NCBI RefSeq assembly: GCF_025457605.1
Contig: NZ_JAMZFY010000001.1
Coordinates: forward strand, 682,001-746,000
Direction: 5' to 3'
Source: Haloarcula laminariae
GTDB taxonomy: Archaea > Halobacteriota > Halobacteria > Halobacteriales > Haloarculaceae
DNA length: 64,000 bases
In this document: positions 24,894 through 34,665 of the stretch, one piece after another
Layout: each line of letters opens with the position of its first letter
How positions within the stretch are numbered: the stretch's first letter is position 1
The notes under the pieces: model-generated
Seen by the model: only the letters and a program-made list of their open reading frames with translations
Databases searched by the model: none
What the model was told of the DNA's origin: nothing
Position numbers and translations under genes: made by a program

Positions 24894-27800
24894 ATGGTTG
24901 AGCGACACATCAGTAACCAGTCTGCGGGCGAGGCCGGGCTTGCAGACCCGACTGACGAACGGTCGAACTGCGGCGTCGGCGTCGTGATGGACTTGGACGG
25001 TGAGAGCGACAACAGCACCGTCGCCGACGGGCTCGAACTCCTGGAGAACCTCGAACACCGCGGCACCACCGGCGCCGAGAAGGGCACCGGCGACGGCGCG
25101 GGCATCATGCTCCAAATCCCCCACGAGTTCTTCGCCGATGAGATGGATGCGGACCTCCCCGAACCGGGGGCGTATGCGGTCGGGACGCTCTTTCTACCAC
25201 AGGACGACGAGGCCGCGACGGACCTGAAGGCCCTCGTCGAGACGGAACTGGCCGGCGAGGGGCTGGACGTGCTGGGCTGGCGAACGGTCCCCACCGACAA
25301 CAGCGACCTGGGTGCGACGGCGCTGGAGTCCGAGCCCGAAATCGTCCAGTTCGTCGTCACCGCCGAGGACGACGCGACCGGCGAGGAACTCGACAACCGG
25401 CTCTACGTCGGCCGGCGCACCCTCGAAAACACCGTCGAGGCGGAGGAACCGGCGGGCCACGACCGCTTCTACGTCGTCTCGCTCGCCACCGATACCGTCG
25501 TCTACAAGGGCCTGCTCAAGGCCGAGCAACTGCTCGACTACTACCCGGACCTCTCCGACGACCGCTTCGAGTCCACTTTCGCGATGGTCCACGCCCGCTT
25601 CTCGACGAACACGCTCGGGGCGTGGCACCTCGCACACCCATACCGCCGAATCATTCACAACGGCGAGTTCAACACCATCCAGGGCAACATCAACTGGATG
25701 CGCGCCCGCGAGACGGACCTCGCGAGCGACACCTTCGAGGGTGACATCGACCGCGTCAAGCCCATCATCGACGACCCCTCCCAGTCCGACACCGCGAGCG
25801 TCGACAACGCCCTGGAACTGCTCCTGCAGGGCGGTCGCGACCTTCCCCACGCCCTGCGAATGCTCATCCCCGAGGCCTGGCGCGGCGAGATGAACGACGT
25901 CTCCGGCGACCGCCGGGACTTCTATGACTACCACGCCTCGCTGGTCGAGCCGTGGGACGGCCCCGCTCTCGTGGCCGCGACCGACGGCGAGCGCATCGGC
26001 GCGGTGCTCGACCGCAACGGTCTGCGCCCGTGCCGGTACGACATCCTGGAGGACAACACGCTCGTCATGTCCTCGGAGGCCGGCGCACTGGAGAGCGACC
26101 CGAGCGACATAGCCGAGCGCGGCCGGCTCCAGCCGGGCCAGTGTTTCCTGGCCGACCCCGAGGAGGGCCGCGTCATCCCCGACGCCGAAGTGTTCGAAGA
26201 CATCGCCGACGACAAGTACGGCGAGTGGGTCGAGGCCGAACAGCTCCACCTCGACGACGTGGCCCCGCGTGAGGACAACACCCCACAGGACGCTGTCGGC
26301 GGCCTGCGCAGCCAGCAGGCGATGTACGGCTACACCTACGACGAGGTCGACCACCTCATCGAACCGATGGCCGAGAAGGGGAAAGACCCGGTCGGCTCCA
26401 TGGGCGACGACACGCCGCTGTCGGTGCTGTCGCAGTTCAACCGCCCGCTGTTTACCTACTTCAAGCAGCTGTTCGCACAGGTCACCAACCCGCCGCTGGA
26501 CTACATCCGCGAGGAACTCGTCACCTCGCTGGAGTCGCGGCTGGGCTTCCAGCGCAACCTGCTCGAAGAGAGCCAGGCCCACGCCCGACAGCTGGTGCTT
26601 GACTCCCCCATCCTCACCGACGAGGAGACCGACTCGATCAAGAACTTAGACGAGAACGGCATGTCGACGAAGGTCGTCGACATCACCTACGAGAGGGGGA
26701 CCGACCTCCGCGAGGCCGTCGAGGACGTACGAGCGGAGGCCGACGCCGCCGCCCAGGAACACGACATCATCGTCCTCTCGGACCGCGCGGCCGGCGAGGA
26801 CCGCGTCCCGATTCCCTCCCTGCTCGCGGTCGGTGGCATCCACCACCACCTCGTGCGCAACGGGCTTCGCAACCACGTCGGGCTCGTCGTCGAGTCCGGC
26901 GACCCCCGCGCCGTCCACCACTTCGCGACGCTCATCGGCTACGGCGCCGGCGCGGTCAACCCCTACCTCTCCTACCAGACAATCGAGGACCTCGTGGCCG
27001 GGCCCGACGGCGCGGACCTGGACAAGGCCATCGACGCGTACATCACGGCCGTCGAGGACGGCCTGCTGAAGACGATGGCCAAGATGGGCATCTCCACGGT
27101 GGAGTCCTACCAGGGCGCCCAGATATTCGAGGCCGTCGGGCTCTCCTCCGACTTCATCGCGGAGTACTTCGAGGGGACCACGTGCCGGACCGAGGGTATC
27201 GGCCTCGAGGAAATCGAGGAGGACCTCCTCCAGCGCCACGACGTGGCCTGGAGCGAGGAGGAGCCGGACATGCCCCGTCAGGGCGAGTACGAGTTCCGCT
27301 CGAACGGTATCCACCACCAGTGGAACCCCAACACGGTCGGCAAGATACAGCAGGCCGTCCGCATGGGCGACTACTCCATCTACAAGGAGTTCGCGGAGCT
27401 CATCAACGACCAGAACGAGCAGCTCCAGACGCTTCGCGGGCTCCTTGAGACTGACTCCGACCGCGAGCCCGTCGACATCGAGGATGTCGAACCCATCGAG
27501 GACATCGTCGACCGCTTCGAGACGGCCGCGATGTCGCTTGGCTCGCTCTCCCCGGAGATGCACGAGAACAACGCCATCGCGATGAACCGGCTCGGCACCA
27601 ACGCCAACACCGGCGAGGGCGGCGAGCCCCCGGAGCGGTTCGGTACCGAGAAGGAGTGCAAGACCAAGCAGGTCGCCTCCGGCCGCTTCGGCGTCACCTC
27701 AGAGTACCTCTCGGAGGCCGAGGAGATCCAGATCAAGATGGCCCAGGGCTCGAAGCCCGGCGAGGGCGGCCATCTGCCCGGCAAGAAGGTCAACGAGATG

Positions 27801-29447
27801 ATCGCCCACGTCCGGTACGCGACCCCCGGCGTCGGCCTCATCTCCCCGCCGCCGCTGCACGACATCTACTCCATCGAGGACCTCAAACAGCTCATCCACG
27901 ACCTGAAGGCGGCGAACCCGGAGGCCGACATCAACGTCAAGCTGGTCGCCGAGGACGGCATCGGGACCGTCGCGGCCGGCGTCGCCAAGGCCAACGCCGA
28001 CGTGGTCCACATCTCGGGCCACGACGGCGGCACGGGCGCCTCGCCCAAGACCTCCATCAAGAACGCCGGGCTCCCCTGGGAGCTTGGCGTCGCGGAGGCC
28101 AACCAGATGCTCCGGGCCACGGGGCTGCGCTCGCGCATCGAGGTCCACTCCGACGGCGGGATGAAGACCGGCCGCGACGTGGCCGTCGCCGCCCTGCTTG
28201 GCTCCGAGGGGTACGCCTTCGGGACCGCCTCGATGGTCACTTCGGGCTGTGTGATGGCCCGCCAGTGCCACGAGAACACCTGCCCCGTCGGCGTCGCCAC
28301 GCAGAACGAGAACCTCCGGAGCCGGTTCCCGGGCGAGCCCGAGCACGTCATCAACTACATGACCTTCGTCGCCCAGGAGCTGAGGGAGATAATGGCCGAG
28401 CTGGGCTTCGAGACGGTCGACGAGATGATAGGCAAGGCCAGCGTCCTCGAACAGCGCGACGACGTGAAACAGGCCAAAGCGAAGAAGCTCGACCTCTCGT
28501 CGGTCATCGCGGAGCCGGCCGGCGACGACGGCCGCTACAAGCAGCGCGAGCAGGACCACGAGGTCGACGAGCAACTCGACTGGGAGCTCATCGACGCGGC
28601 CGAGGACGCCATCGAGAACGGCGACCCGGTCGCTATCGACACCGAGATAACCAACGTCGACCGCGCGGTCGGCGCGACGCTGTCGAACCGCATCTGTCGG
28701 GAACACGGCGGTGAGGGACTGCCCGACGACACCGTCCGGGTGGACTTCGACGGCACCGCCGGCCAGTCCTTCGGCGCCTTCCTCGCACGCGGCGTGACGA
28801 TGGCGCTGACCGGTACCGGCAACGACTACGTCGGCAAGGGGCTCTCGGGCGGGAAGCTCATCGTCAACACGCCAAACGAGGCGCCTTACGACGCCGCAGA
28901 CAACATCGTCATCGGCAACGTCGCGCTGTACGGCGCGACCCAGGGCGAGGCCTACGTCAACGGCCAGGCCGGCGAGCGCTTCGGCGTCCGCAACTCCGGC
29001 GTCAAGGGCGTCGTCGAGGGCGTCGGCGACCACGGCTGTGAGTACATGACCGGCGGCGCCATCGTCGTACTGGGCGAGACGGGCAAGAACTTCGCGGCCG
29101 GGATGTCCGGCGGCGTTGCCTACGTCTACGACCCCGACGGCACGTTCGCCGAGAAGGCGAACACCGGGATGGTCTCCATCCGGGACTCGCTCGAAGCGAA
29201 GGACCGCGGGATGATAACCCGCCTCGTCGAGAACCACGCCGCCTACACCGACTCCGACCGGGCGAAGGCGCTGCTGGAGAACTGGGACGAGGAGCTGTCG
29301 AACTTCACGATGGTGATGCCCGACGCCTACGCCGAGGTCATCAGCGACCGCGAGCGCGACGACGTGCGCAACGAGCCGCCCGCGGCGGCCACGCCGACGA
29401 CCGACGACGGGACCGAGGCGGACTTCGCGGCCTCCTCGGACGACTAG
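24894..29447 (+). CDS. gltB: Glutamate synthase, large subunit
   Basis: A 1517-residue enzyme that transfers the glutamine amide to 2-oxoglutarate in ammonia assimilation. The N-terminal class II glutamine amidotransferase domain begins at Cys26 (RSNCGVGVV), which is exposed after removal of a 25-residue propeptide; FSTNTLGAWHLAHPYRRIIHNGE is part of it. The synthase barrel has GGTGASPKTSIKNAGLPWELG and the 3Fe-4S ligands CVMARQCHENTCPVG (~1119). The C-terminal beta-helix has repeated GxxxG motifs (~1300-1450). No small subunit gene adjoins it; archaeal enzymes often use ferredoxin. Confidence 0.96.
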   Translation: MVERHISNQSAGEAGLADPTDERSNCGVGVVMDLDGESDNSTVADGLELLENLEHRGTTGAEKGTGDGAGIMLQIPHEFFADEMDADLPEPGAYAVGTLFLPQDDEAATDLKALVETELAGEGLDVLGWRTVPTDNSDLGATALESEPEIVQFVVTAEDDATGEELDNRLYVGRRTLENTVEAEEPAGHDRFYVVSLATDTVVYKGLLKAEQLLDYYPDLSDDRFESTFAMVHARFSTNTLGAWHLAHPYRRIIHNGEFNTIQGNINWMRARETDLASDTFEGDIDRVKPIIDDPSQSDTASVDNALELLLQGGRDLPHALRMLIPEAWRGEMNDVSGDRRDFYDYHASLVEPWDGPALVAATDGERIGAVLDRNGLRPCRYDILEDNTLVMSSEAGALESDPSDIAERGRLQPGQCFLADPEEGRVIPDAEVFEDIADDKYGEWVEAEQLHLDDVAPREDNTPQDAVGGLRSQQAMYGYTYDEVDHLIEPMAEKGKDPVGSMGDDTPLSVLSQFNRPLFTYFKQLFAQVTNPPLDYIREELVTSLESRLGFQRNLLEESQAHARQLVLDSPILTDEETDSIKNLDENGMSTKVVDITYERGTDLREAVEDVRAEADAAAQEHDIIVLSDRAAGEDRVPIPSLLAVGGIHHHLVRNGLRNHVGLVVESGDPRAVHHFATLIGYGAGAVNPYLSYQTIEDLVAGPDGADLDKAIDAYITAVEDGLLKTMAKMGISTVESYQGAQIFEAVGLSSDFIAEYFEGTTCRTEGIGLEEIEEDLLQRHDVAWSEEEPDMPRQGEYEFRSNGIHHQWNPNTVGKIQQAVRMGDYSIYKEFAELINDQNEQLQTLRGLLETDSDREPVDIEDVEPIEDIVDRFETAAMSLGSLSPEMHENNAIAMNRLGTNANTGEGGEPPERFGTEKECKTKQVASGRFGVTSEYLSEAEEIQIKMAQGSKPGEGGHLPGKKVNEMIAHVRYATPGVGLISPPPLHDIYSIEDLKQLIHDLKAANPEADINVKLVAEDGIGTVAAGVAKANADVVHISGHDGGTGASPKTSIKNAGLPWELGVAEANQMLRATGLRSRIEVHSDGGMKTGRDVAVAALLGSEGYAFGTASMVTSGCVMARQCHENTCPVGVATQNENLRSRFPGEPEHVINYMTFVAQELREIMAELGFETVDEMIGKASVLEQRDDVKQAKAKKLDLSSVIAEPAGDDGRYKQREQDHEVDEQLDWELIDAAEDAIENGDPVAIDTEITNVDRAVGATLSNRICREHGGEGLPDDTVRVDFDGTAGQSFGAFLARGVTMALTGTGNDYVGKGLSGGKLIVNTPNEAPYDAADNIVIGNVALYGATQGEAYVNGQAGERFGVRNSGVKGVVEGVGDHGCEYMTGGAIVVLGETGKNFAAGMSGGVAYVYDPDGTFAEKANTGMVSIRDSLEAKDRGMITRLVENHAAYTDSDRAKALLENWDEELSNFTMVMPDAYAEVISDRERDDVRNEPPAAATPTTDDGTEADFAASSDD

Positions 29448-29497
29448 TCGGCCCCGTCGACTTCTCCGCGGTTACCCACCGGAAACGCCGGGAGCCG

Positions 29498-30586
29498 TCA
29501 GACCGGCACGGGCACCCAGCCGCTGTCCGGGAAGACGCCGATAATCGCCAGGACGGCGATAGTGAAGGTCGTCACGACGATAGCGGCCGCGGGCGGGTCC
29601 CAGTGGGTGTCGCTGTGGGCGTAGAAGACCCGCTGGTGTACCTCGCCGGCCAGCGCGCCGTAGACGCCGAAGACGGTGCCGACGGCCAGCGCGACCAGAG
29701 CGTCCGGGCCCGACCCCAGTATCAGCGCCGCGGTACTCGCCGGCAGCGTGATGTGGTGGGTCACCGGTATCTTCTCGACGCCCAGGTTCAGGAACAGCAG
29801 CGAGGCCGCGCTGATGCCGAAGCCGAGGAAGAAGCTCTCGGTCACCAGGGCGATGTACGCCCCCAGGATTCCCGCGGCCAGCCCCAGCACCGCGACGCCG
29901 GACCACTTGTACTGGTGGGGGAGCCACGGCTCGACGGCGAGGCGGTCCGCCTCGACCCCGCCGTCGGCCGCCACGTCACCGCCCGCCGCCGTTCGCGTAT
30001 CCCCGCGGGCGAAGGGGCTCATGTCGAGCAGGCCGTCGCCGCGGGCCTCGCCGACGAGCGGGTAGCCGAAGGCGAGCCGGTGGGCCACAGCCGAGAGCGT
30101 GACGCCCATGGCGATGGGGTCCCAGGGGAGCGCCAGCCCGCCGGACAGCTGGCGGATGAACATCCCGAGGACCCCGAAGACGCCGCCGACAAGGAGAATG
30201 TCCGGCTCCGTGCCGAACGCATAGAGGATGTTCTTCCCCTCGTGGTAGTCGAACCCCGTGTCCATCTTCCCGTTCTTCGCGGCGTAGGCGGTCGCCGCCG
30301 CCCCGCCGGCGAAGGCGATGTGGGGGCCAAAGACCGGGCCGAACGCGACCAGTCCGGTGACGTTCGGGGCCACGTCGCCGGTGGCGATACCGGCCACCTC
30401 GCCCAGCTGCGCCGTCAGGATGTTGATGGCCTCCCCGGCGATGACCATGAACCCGGTGAAGATGAAGGCCGGGAGCGCCCCGAGGGCCGCGCCGAACATC
30501 CCGCCGGCGAAGGAGGCGACGAGGAGGACGAGAAACGCCGTGACGCTGACGTCCAGCACCGGCACCTGCAACACGGGCGCTAGCAC
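29498..30586 (-). CDS. Polytopic permease-like membrane protein
   Basis: A 362-residue membrane protein with about nine to ten hydrophobic segments and a variable soluble loop (~195-225). Gly-rich segments such as FAGGMFGAALGALPAFIFTGFMV and GPVFGPHIAFAGGAAATAYAAKNGKMDTGFDYHEGKN are conserved-looking. I do not recognise a named transporter family; it is an uncharacterised haloarchaeal permease-like protein. GTG at 30586 is supported by GGGAGGTG about nine bases upstream. It converges with gltB. Confidence 0.7.
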   Translation of the reverse strand: MLAPVLQVPVLDVSVTAFLVLLVASFAGGMFGAALGALPAFIFTGFMVIAGEAINILTAQLGEVAGIATGDVAPNVTGLVAFGPVFGPHIAFAGGAAATAYAAKNGKMDTGFDYHEGKNILYAFGTEPDILLVGGVFGVLGMFIRQLSGGLALPWDPIAMGVTLSAVAHRLAFGYPLVGEARGDGLLDMSPFARGDTRTAAGGDVAADGGVEADRLAVEPWLPHQYKWSGVAVLGLAAGILGAYIALVTESFFLGFGISAASLLFLNLGVEKIPVTHHITLPASTAALILGSGPDALVALAVGTVFGVYGALAGEVHQRVFYAHSDTHWDPPAAAIVVTTFTIAVLAIIGVFPDSGWVPVPV

Positions 30587-30939
30587 CGCGGGTCACCTCC
30601 CGGTACCGCCGGGGCCGACTGGCTCGGCGGTGTCCGTGAACCACTCGCCCTGCCGCCGGAGTCGTGGTGGTCGGATAGCGGTTCGCCAGCGGCCGTCCGC
30701 GTGTGTTTGCCAGCCATGGTTTCGGTCGGGGGTGCGGTCGTTCGTTCCGTCTCGGCCACACGGCGCCGTGGGGCACAGCGGTGGGTCGTCACAGCCGACG
30801 CTGCCGCTACGTCAATGACTGACACGATTAATCCACATAACTCTTATCAGCAATAGTGAATTTGTTGCTTACCAATACATTTTCCCGGGCCGCCGGCGGA
30901 GGACAAACCGTTTTCCCATCCCGGTGAGGAAGTGGCTGT
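30587..30939. other. Divergent intergenic region with possible uORF
   Basis: About 350 bases between the permease-like gene (left) and egsA (right). An AT-rich block (30822-30885) should hold both promoters: GTGGATTAAT on the minus strand and ACCAATACAT on the plus strand. If the former is used, the permease mRNA has a leader of ~230 bases. A minus-strand frame starting GTG at 30825 runs through it and ends at 30580, overlapping the permease start, but its Arg/Thr/Pro-rich text is unconvincing as a protein. Confidence 0.35.
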
Positions 30940-31998
30940 ATGTTCGACAAATCGACGTGGATACGTCTCCCGCGAAACGTCGTGGTGGGCCACGGCGTCC
31001 TCTCTCAGACGCTGGACGCCGTCGAGGAGCTCCACCTCACCGGGCGGCCGCTCGTCGTCTCCAGCCCGACACCGTACGAGGTCGCCGGAAAACGGGTCAT
31101 AGAGCAGTTCGCGGCGGCCGGGTACGACCCGGCCGAAATCGTCATCGAAGAGGCGAGTTTCGACGCCGTCCAGGAGGTGATCAGCCACGCCGAGGACGTC
31201 GACCCCGGCTTCCTCATCGGCGTCGGCGGCGGGAAGGCAATCGACATCGCGAAGATGGCGGCCGACCACATCGGTCGCGGGTTCATCTCGATTCCCACGG
31301 CGGCCAGCCACGACGGCATCGTCTCGGGACGGGGGTCGGTTCCGGAGGAGGACACCCGCCACAGCGTCGCCGCGGAACCGCCGCTGGCCGTGGTCGCGGA
31401 CACGGAGGTCCTCGCGGAGGCCCCCTGGCGGCTGACGACGGCCGGCTGTGCCGACATCATCTCGAACTACACCGCCGTCCGGGACTGGGAGCTCGCTCAC
31501 CGGCTGAAAAACGTCCCCTACTCGGAGTACGCCGGCGCGCTCTCCCAGATGACCGCCGAGATGCTCGTCGAGAACGCCGACTCCATCAAGCGCAACCTGG
31601 AGGAGTCTTCGTGGATTGTCGTGAAAGCGCTCGTCTCCTCGGGCGTGGCGATGTCCATCGCCGGCTCCTCCCGGCCGGCGAGCGGCGCGGAGCACCTCTT
31701 TTCCCACCAGCTCGACCGCATCGCGCCGGGCGCGGCGCTGCACGGCCACCAGGTCGGCGTCGGCGCCGTCATGACCGAGTACCTCCACACCGGCCCCCAG
31801 GGGCGCTGGCGCGACGTGCGCGACGCGCTGGCGGCCATCGGCGCGCCGACGACAGCGGCCGACCTGGATATCGACCGCGACACCGTCATCGAGGCGCTGA
31901 CGACGGCCCACGAGATTCGGGACCGCTACACCATCCTGGGCGACGGGATGAGCGAAGAAGCCGCAATCGAGGCGGCGACAGTCACGGGCGTCGTGTAG
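30940..31998 (+). CDS. egsA: sn-Glycerol-1-phosphate dehydrogenase
   Basis: A 352-residue NAD(P)-dependent enzyme that reduces dihydroxyacetone phosphate to sn-glycerol-1-phosphate, the backbone of archaeal ether lipids. The dehydroquinate synthase-like fold shows the nucleotide loop FLIGVGGGKAIDIAKMAA, FISIPTAASHDGIVSGRGSV, and the metal ligands in SGAEHLFSHQLD and LHGHQVGVGAVM. Length is normal. The ATG matches the conserved MFDKSTWIRLPRNVVVGHGVL start. Its TAG stop lies in a TAGCGAG that opens a dispersed repeat element. Confidence 0.96.
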   Translation: MFDKSTWIRLPRNVVVGHGVLSQTLDAVEELHLTGRPLVVSSPTPYEVAGKRVIEQFAAAGYDPAEIVIEEASFDAVQEVISHAEDVDPGFLIGVGGGKAIDIAKMAADHIGRGFISIPTAASHDGIVSGRGSVPEEDTRHSVAAEPPLAVVADTEVLAEAPWRLTTAGCADIISNYTAVRDWELAHRLKNVPYSEYAGALSQMTAEMLVENADSIKRNLEESSWIVVKALVSSGVAMSIAGSSRPASGAEHLFSHQLDRIAPGAALHGHQVGVGAVMTEYLHTGPQGRWRDVRDALAAIGAPTTAADLDIDRDTVIEALTTAHEIRDRYTILGDGMSEEAAIEAATVTGVV

Positions 31999-32063
31999 CG
32001 AGATCGACCGGAAAGAGACCTCGAAAGCGACGCGGTGACCGAAGGGAACCGCAGAGCAGTAGC
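31996..32063 (+). repeat. Dispersed 3'-end element, copy 1
   Basis: Starts with the egsA stop codon as TAGCGAG and contains TCGAAAGCGACGCGGTGACC (32021-32040), identical to 60428-60447, followed by a GGGAA-[C/T]CGC block and GTAGC. The same GCGGTGACCG..GGGAACCGC core occurs inverted at 53600-53620. It lies between convergent genes and may help termination. Confidence 0.7.
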
Positions 32064-32122
32064 ACGCTCGCTCCGCGACCCGAAGGCAAGTGAAACGAAC
32101 CGGCGAGAAGCGGCGGCCTCGC

Positions 32123-32608
32123 CTACACCAGCTCGCTGACGGCGTCGGCCTCGGCGTCCCACCGGAGCGACTCCCCGGTCGGCACGTCCGCTTCGGTGAC
32201 TTCGGCGGTGAAGACGACACACAGCCGATAGACGGTGTCGGCGTCCTCGTCGTCGCTGTTTCGGATTCCGTGGATGTTGGCCGTGGTGGCGTCGGTCACG
32301 GTACAGTCCACGTCGGCCGTCTCGGAGACGATGCGCTGTACCGCTCCCGAGAGGGGTTCGTCGACTCTGGTCTGACCTCGGGGGACCAGCCACTCGCCGT
32401 CGCCCTCCTGTAGCAGTACCGCGCCGTCCTCGTCACGCACCACCGCCCGGACGTCCAGTTGGCCGTCACGGGAGTTCTCGATGGCCCGCTGGTAGCGGCG
32501 TGGCCCCACCTCGAAGGTCGTCTGTGTGACCTCCAGCGTTCCAAACTGCTCTTCGAGTCGCGTCAACCGCTCCTCGACGCGGGACCGGGAGCGGCTGGCT
32601 ACGTCCAT
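32123..32608 (-). CDS. Nudix-like protein with degenerate Nudix box
   Basis: A 161-residue protein. The N-terminal ~50 residues are charged helix (RSRVEERLTRLEEQFGTLEV); the rest follows the Nudix fold: VRAVVRDEDGAVLLQEGDGEWLVPRG, then the box GQTRVDEPLSGAVQRIVSET. Compared with GX5EX7REUXEEXGU the first metal Glu is Ile and the last is Thr, so hydrolysis may be weak or lost. ATG at 32608 is chosen as the likely start; the upstream extension is hydrophobic and atypical. It converges with egsA. Confidence 0.7.
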   Translation of the reverse strand: MDVASRSRSRVEERLTRLEEQFGTLEVTQTTFEVGPRRYQRAIENSRDGQLDVRAVVRDEDGAVLLQEGDGEWLVPRGQTRVDEPLSGAVQRIVSETADVDCTVTDATTANIHGIRNSDDEDADTVYRLCVVFTAEVTEADVPTGESLRWDAEADAVSELV

Positions 32609-32690
32609 GGAGGGGCAGTCAAAGCCGACCAGTATAAAGCCGCCCAATCGTTTTCAACGGCTGAAAGCACCCTCTGTCGACGGTAGGCGG

Positions 32691-34553
32691 TCAGACGTGG
32701 TCGTCGAGGAAATCGACGACCCGGGTGTAGGCTTCGATACGGTTCTCGCGCTTGCTGATGCCGTGGCCCTCGTCCTCGAAGACGAGCGTCTCGACGGGGA
32801 CGCCGTGGTCGGCGACCTCCGCAGCGATCTGTTCGGCCTCGCCGACCGGGACCCGCGGGTCGTTCGCGCCGTGGAGGACGAAAAGCGGGGCCTCGATGCG
32901 GTCTGCCTTGTTGATGGGCGAGATGGATTCGAGGAAGTCGCGGTCCTCCGACAGCGAGCCGTACTCGGCCTCCCGGAGCTCCCGCCGCCACTCGCCGGTG
33001 TTCTCGAGGAACGTGACGAAGTTCGCGATGCCGACCACGTCGACGCCGGCAGCCCACAGCGACGGGTACTCCGCGAGCGCCGCCAGCACCATGAACCCGC
33101 CGTAGGACCCGCCCATGGCGACGATGCGGTCGGGGTCCACGGCGGGGTGGTCGTGGAGCCAGTCGACGCCCGCGCGGACGTCTTTCACCGAGTCCATCCG
33201 CTTTTCCACGTCGTCGAGGTGGGTGTAGGCCTTCCCGTAGCCGGTCGACCCGCGGACGTTCGGCTCGAAGACGGCGTAACCCCGCGAGAGGAAGTACTGG
33301 GTTAGCCCGGCGAAGGAGGGCCGCCGCTGGCTCTCGGGGCCGCCGTGGATGTCGACGACGACCGGCGTGTCGCCGTCCCCGTCGGCCCCCGCCGGCAGCG
33401 AGAACAGGGCCGGAATCGCCCGGCCGTCGAAGCTCTCGAAGCGGACGACCTCGGGTTCGACGAACGTCTCCTGTGGGATTCCGGCCGTCGAGGCGTGGGT
33501 CCAGCGCTCGGCCGTACCCGTCGCCGTCTCGACGACGAAGACGTTCGTGTTGACGGTGCGGCCGGTGACGCTGACGGCGAAGCGGTCGGCGTCAGGCCCC
33601 CACGACACGCCGCCGGCCAGCCCGCCGGGGAGGTCCGGCGTCGGGAACTCCGAGACGGTCGTCGGCCCCGCCAGTTCGCCGACGTTGAGTTCGTTGTACC
33701 CCTCGATGTTCCGGGAGTAGGCGAGCCGGCCGCTCTCGCGGTCGACCGAGACGCCGTCGATGTTCCACCCGCCGCCCTCGCGGACGACGTCGAGGTCGCC
33801 CGAGAGCGAGAGCCGCGCGAGCTCCAGCGTGTCGCTCTCGGCGTCGGTGACCAGATACAGCGCCTCGCTGTCGGGGCCCCAGGAGAGGCTCGAATACCGG
33901 ACCGACCCCTCGTGTGGCGTCAGGTGGGTGCGTTCGCCCGACTCGACGTCGAGGACGTAGACGTCCTGGTCGAAACTGGAGTGGGCCTCGCTGATGGCGA
34001 CCTTGGTCCCGTCCGGCGAGAAGCCGCTGACGGTGAACCAGCCGTCGCCCTCGAACACCAGCCGCGCGTCCTCGCCGGTGGCGTCGCGGTCCTGGACGTA
34101 CACGTCGAACACCGACTCGTCGCGACGGTTCGAGGCGAACGCGAAGCGGTCACCGTCCGGTCCCCAGCCGCCCCACCGGTGTTTCGCGTCGGGCATCGCC
34201 GTCAGCTCCGTGACCGCGCCGCTTTCGTCGTCGAGGCGGTACAGCTGGGTGCGCTCGTTGCCCCCCTCGTCCATCCCGAAGACGAGTTCGGACCGCGTCG
34301 GGGAGTAGTCGACGAAGCCGACCGGCTCGTCGTAGAAGGTCCGCTGTTCGGGCCACGCGCCGGGCTCGTCGAGCGTCCAGACCTGTTCCACGCCGGTCGT
34401 GTTCAGCAGGAAGGCCAGACGGCCGTCGGGCCCCATCGAGGCCCCGTAGGCGCTCCGGACGTTGAGATACCGTTCGAGGTCGTACACGCACGTCCGGTGT
34501 AGTCGCTCGGGCAAAACGTTTGCTGGGCGATGCCGCGGGCTCTCGGTCGTCAT
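32691..34553 (-). CDS. S9 family peptidase (prolyl oligopeptidase-like)
   Basis: A 620-residue serine peptidase of the acylaminoacyl/dipeptidyl type. An N-terminal beta-propeller (~20-350) has repeated WGPD and SPDG turns. The alpha/beta-hydrolase domain holds the catalytic triad: Ser in AMGGSYGGFMVLAAL, Asp in LHGANDPRVPVGEAEQ and His in EDEGHGISKRENR. There is no signal peptide, so it is probably cytoplasmic and trims peptides. ATG at 34553 is the first start that does not enter atypical upstream text, which overlaps the divergent glycosyltransferase gene. Confidence 0.93.
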   Translation of the reverse strand: MTTESPRHRPANVLPERLHRTCVYDLERYLNVRSAYGASMGPDGRLAFLLNTTGVEQVWTLDEPGAWPEQRTFYDEPVGFVDYSPTRSELVFGMDEGGNERTQLYRLDDESGAVTELTAMPDAKHRWGGWGPDGDRFAFASNRRDESVFDVYVQDRDATGEDARLVFEGDGWFTVSGFSPDGTKVAISEAHSSFDQDVYVLDVESGERTHLTPHEGSVRYSSLSWGPDSEALYLVTDAESDTLELARLSLSGDLDVVREGGGWNIDGVSVDRESGRLAYSRNIEGYNELNVGELAGPTTVSEFPTPDLPGGLAGGVSWGPDADRFAVSVTGRTVNTNVFVVETATGTAERWTHASTAGIPQETFVEPEVVRFESFDGRAIPALFSLPAGADGDGDTPVVVDIHGGPESQRRPSFAGLTQYFLSRGYAVFEPNVRGSTGYGKAYTHLDDVEKRMDSVKDVRAGVDWLHDHPAVDPDRIVAMGGSYGGFMVLAALAEYPSLWAAGVDVVGIANFVTFLENTGEWRRELREAEYGSLSEDRDFLESISPINKADRIEAPLFVLHGANDPRVPVGEAEQIAAEVADHGVPVETLVFEDEGHGISKRENRIEAYTRVVDFLDDHV

Positions 34554-34665
34554 CCCAGGGGCGATGCGTTCAACTGTCCGGCCCGTTCCTGTCCGTCCGA
34601 ATCGGCTCGGACGGCGGTCACTGATATGGGGTGGGTTTTTGAGCGGCCCCGTTCTCGACTCCGGT

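Noticed and set aside
27699-29237. 512-codon minus-strand frame opposite gltB
   Set aside because: Val/Asp/Gly-rich antisense shadow of the glutamate synthase.
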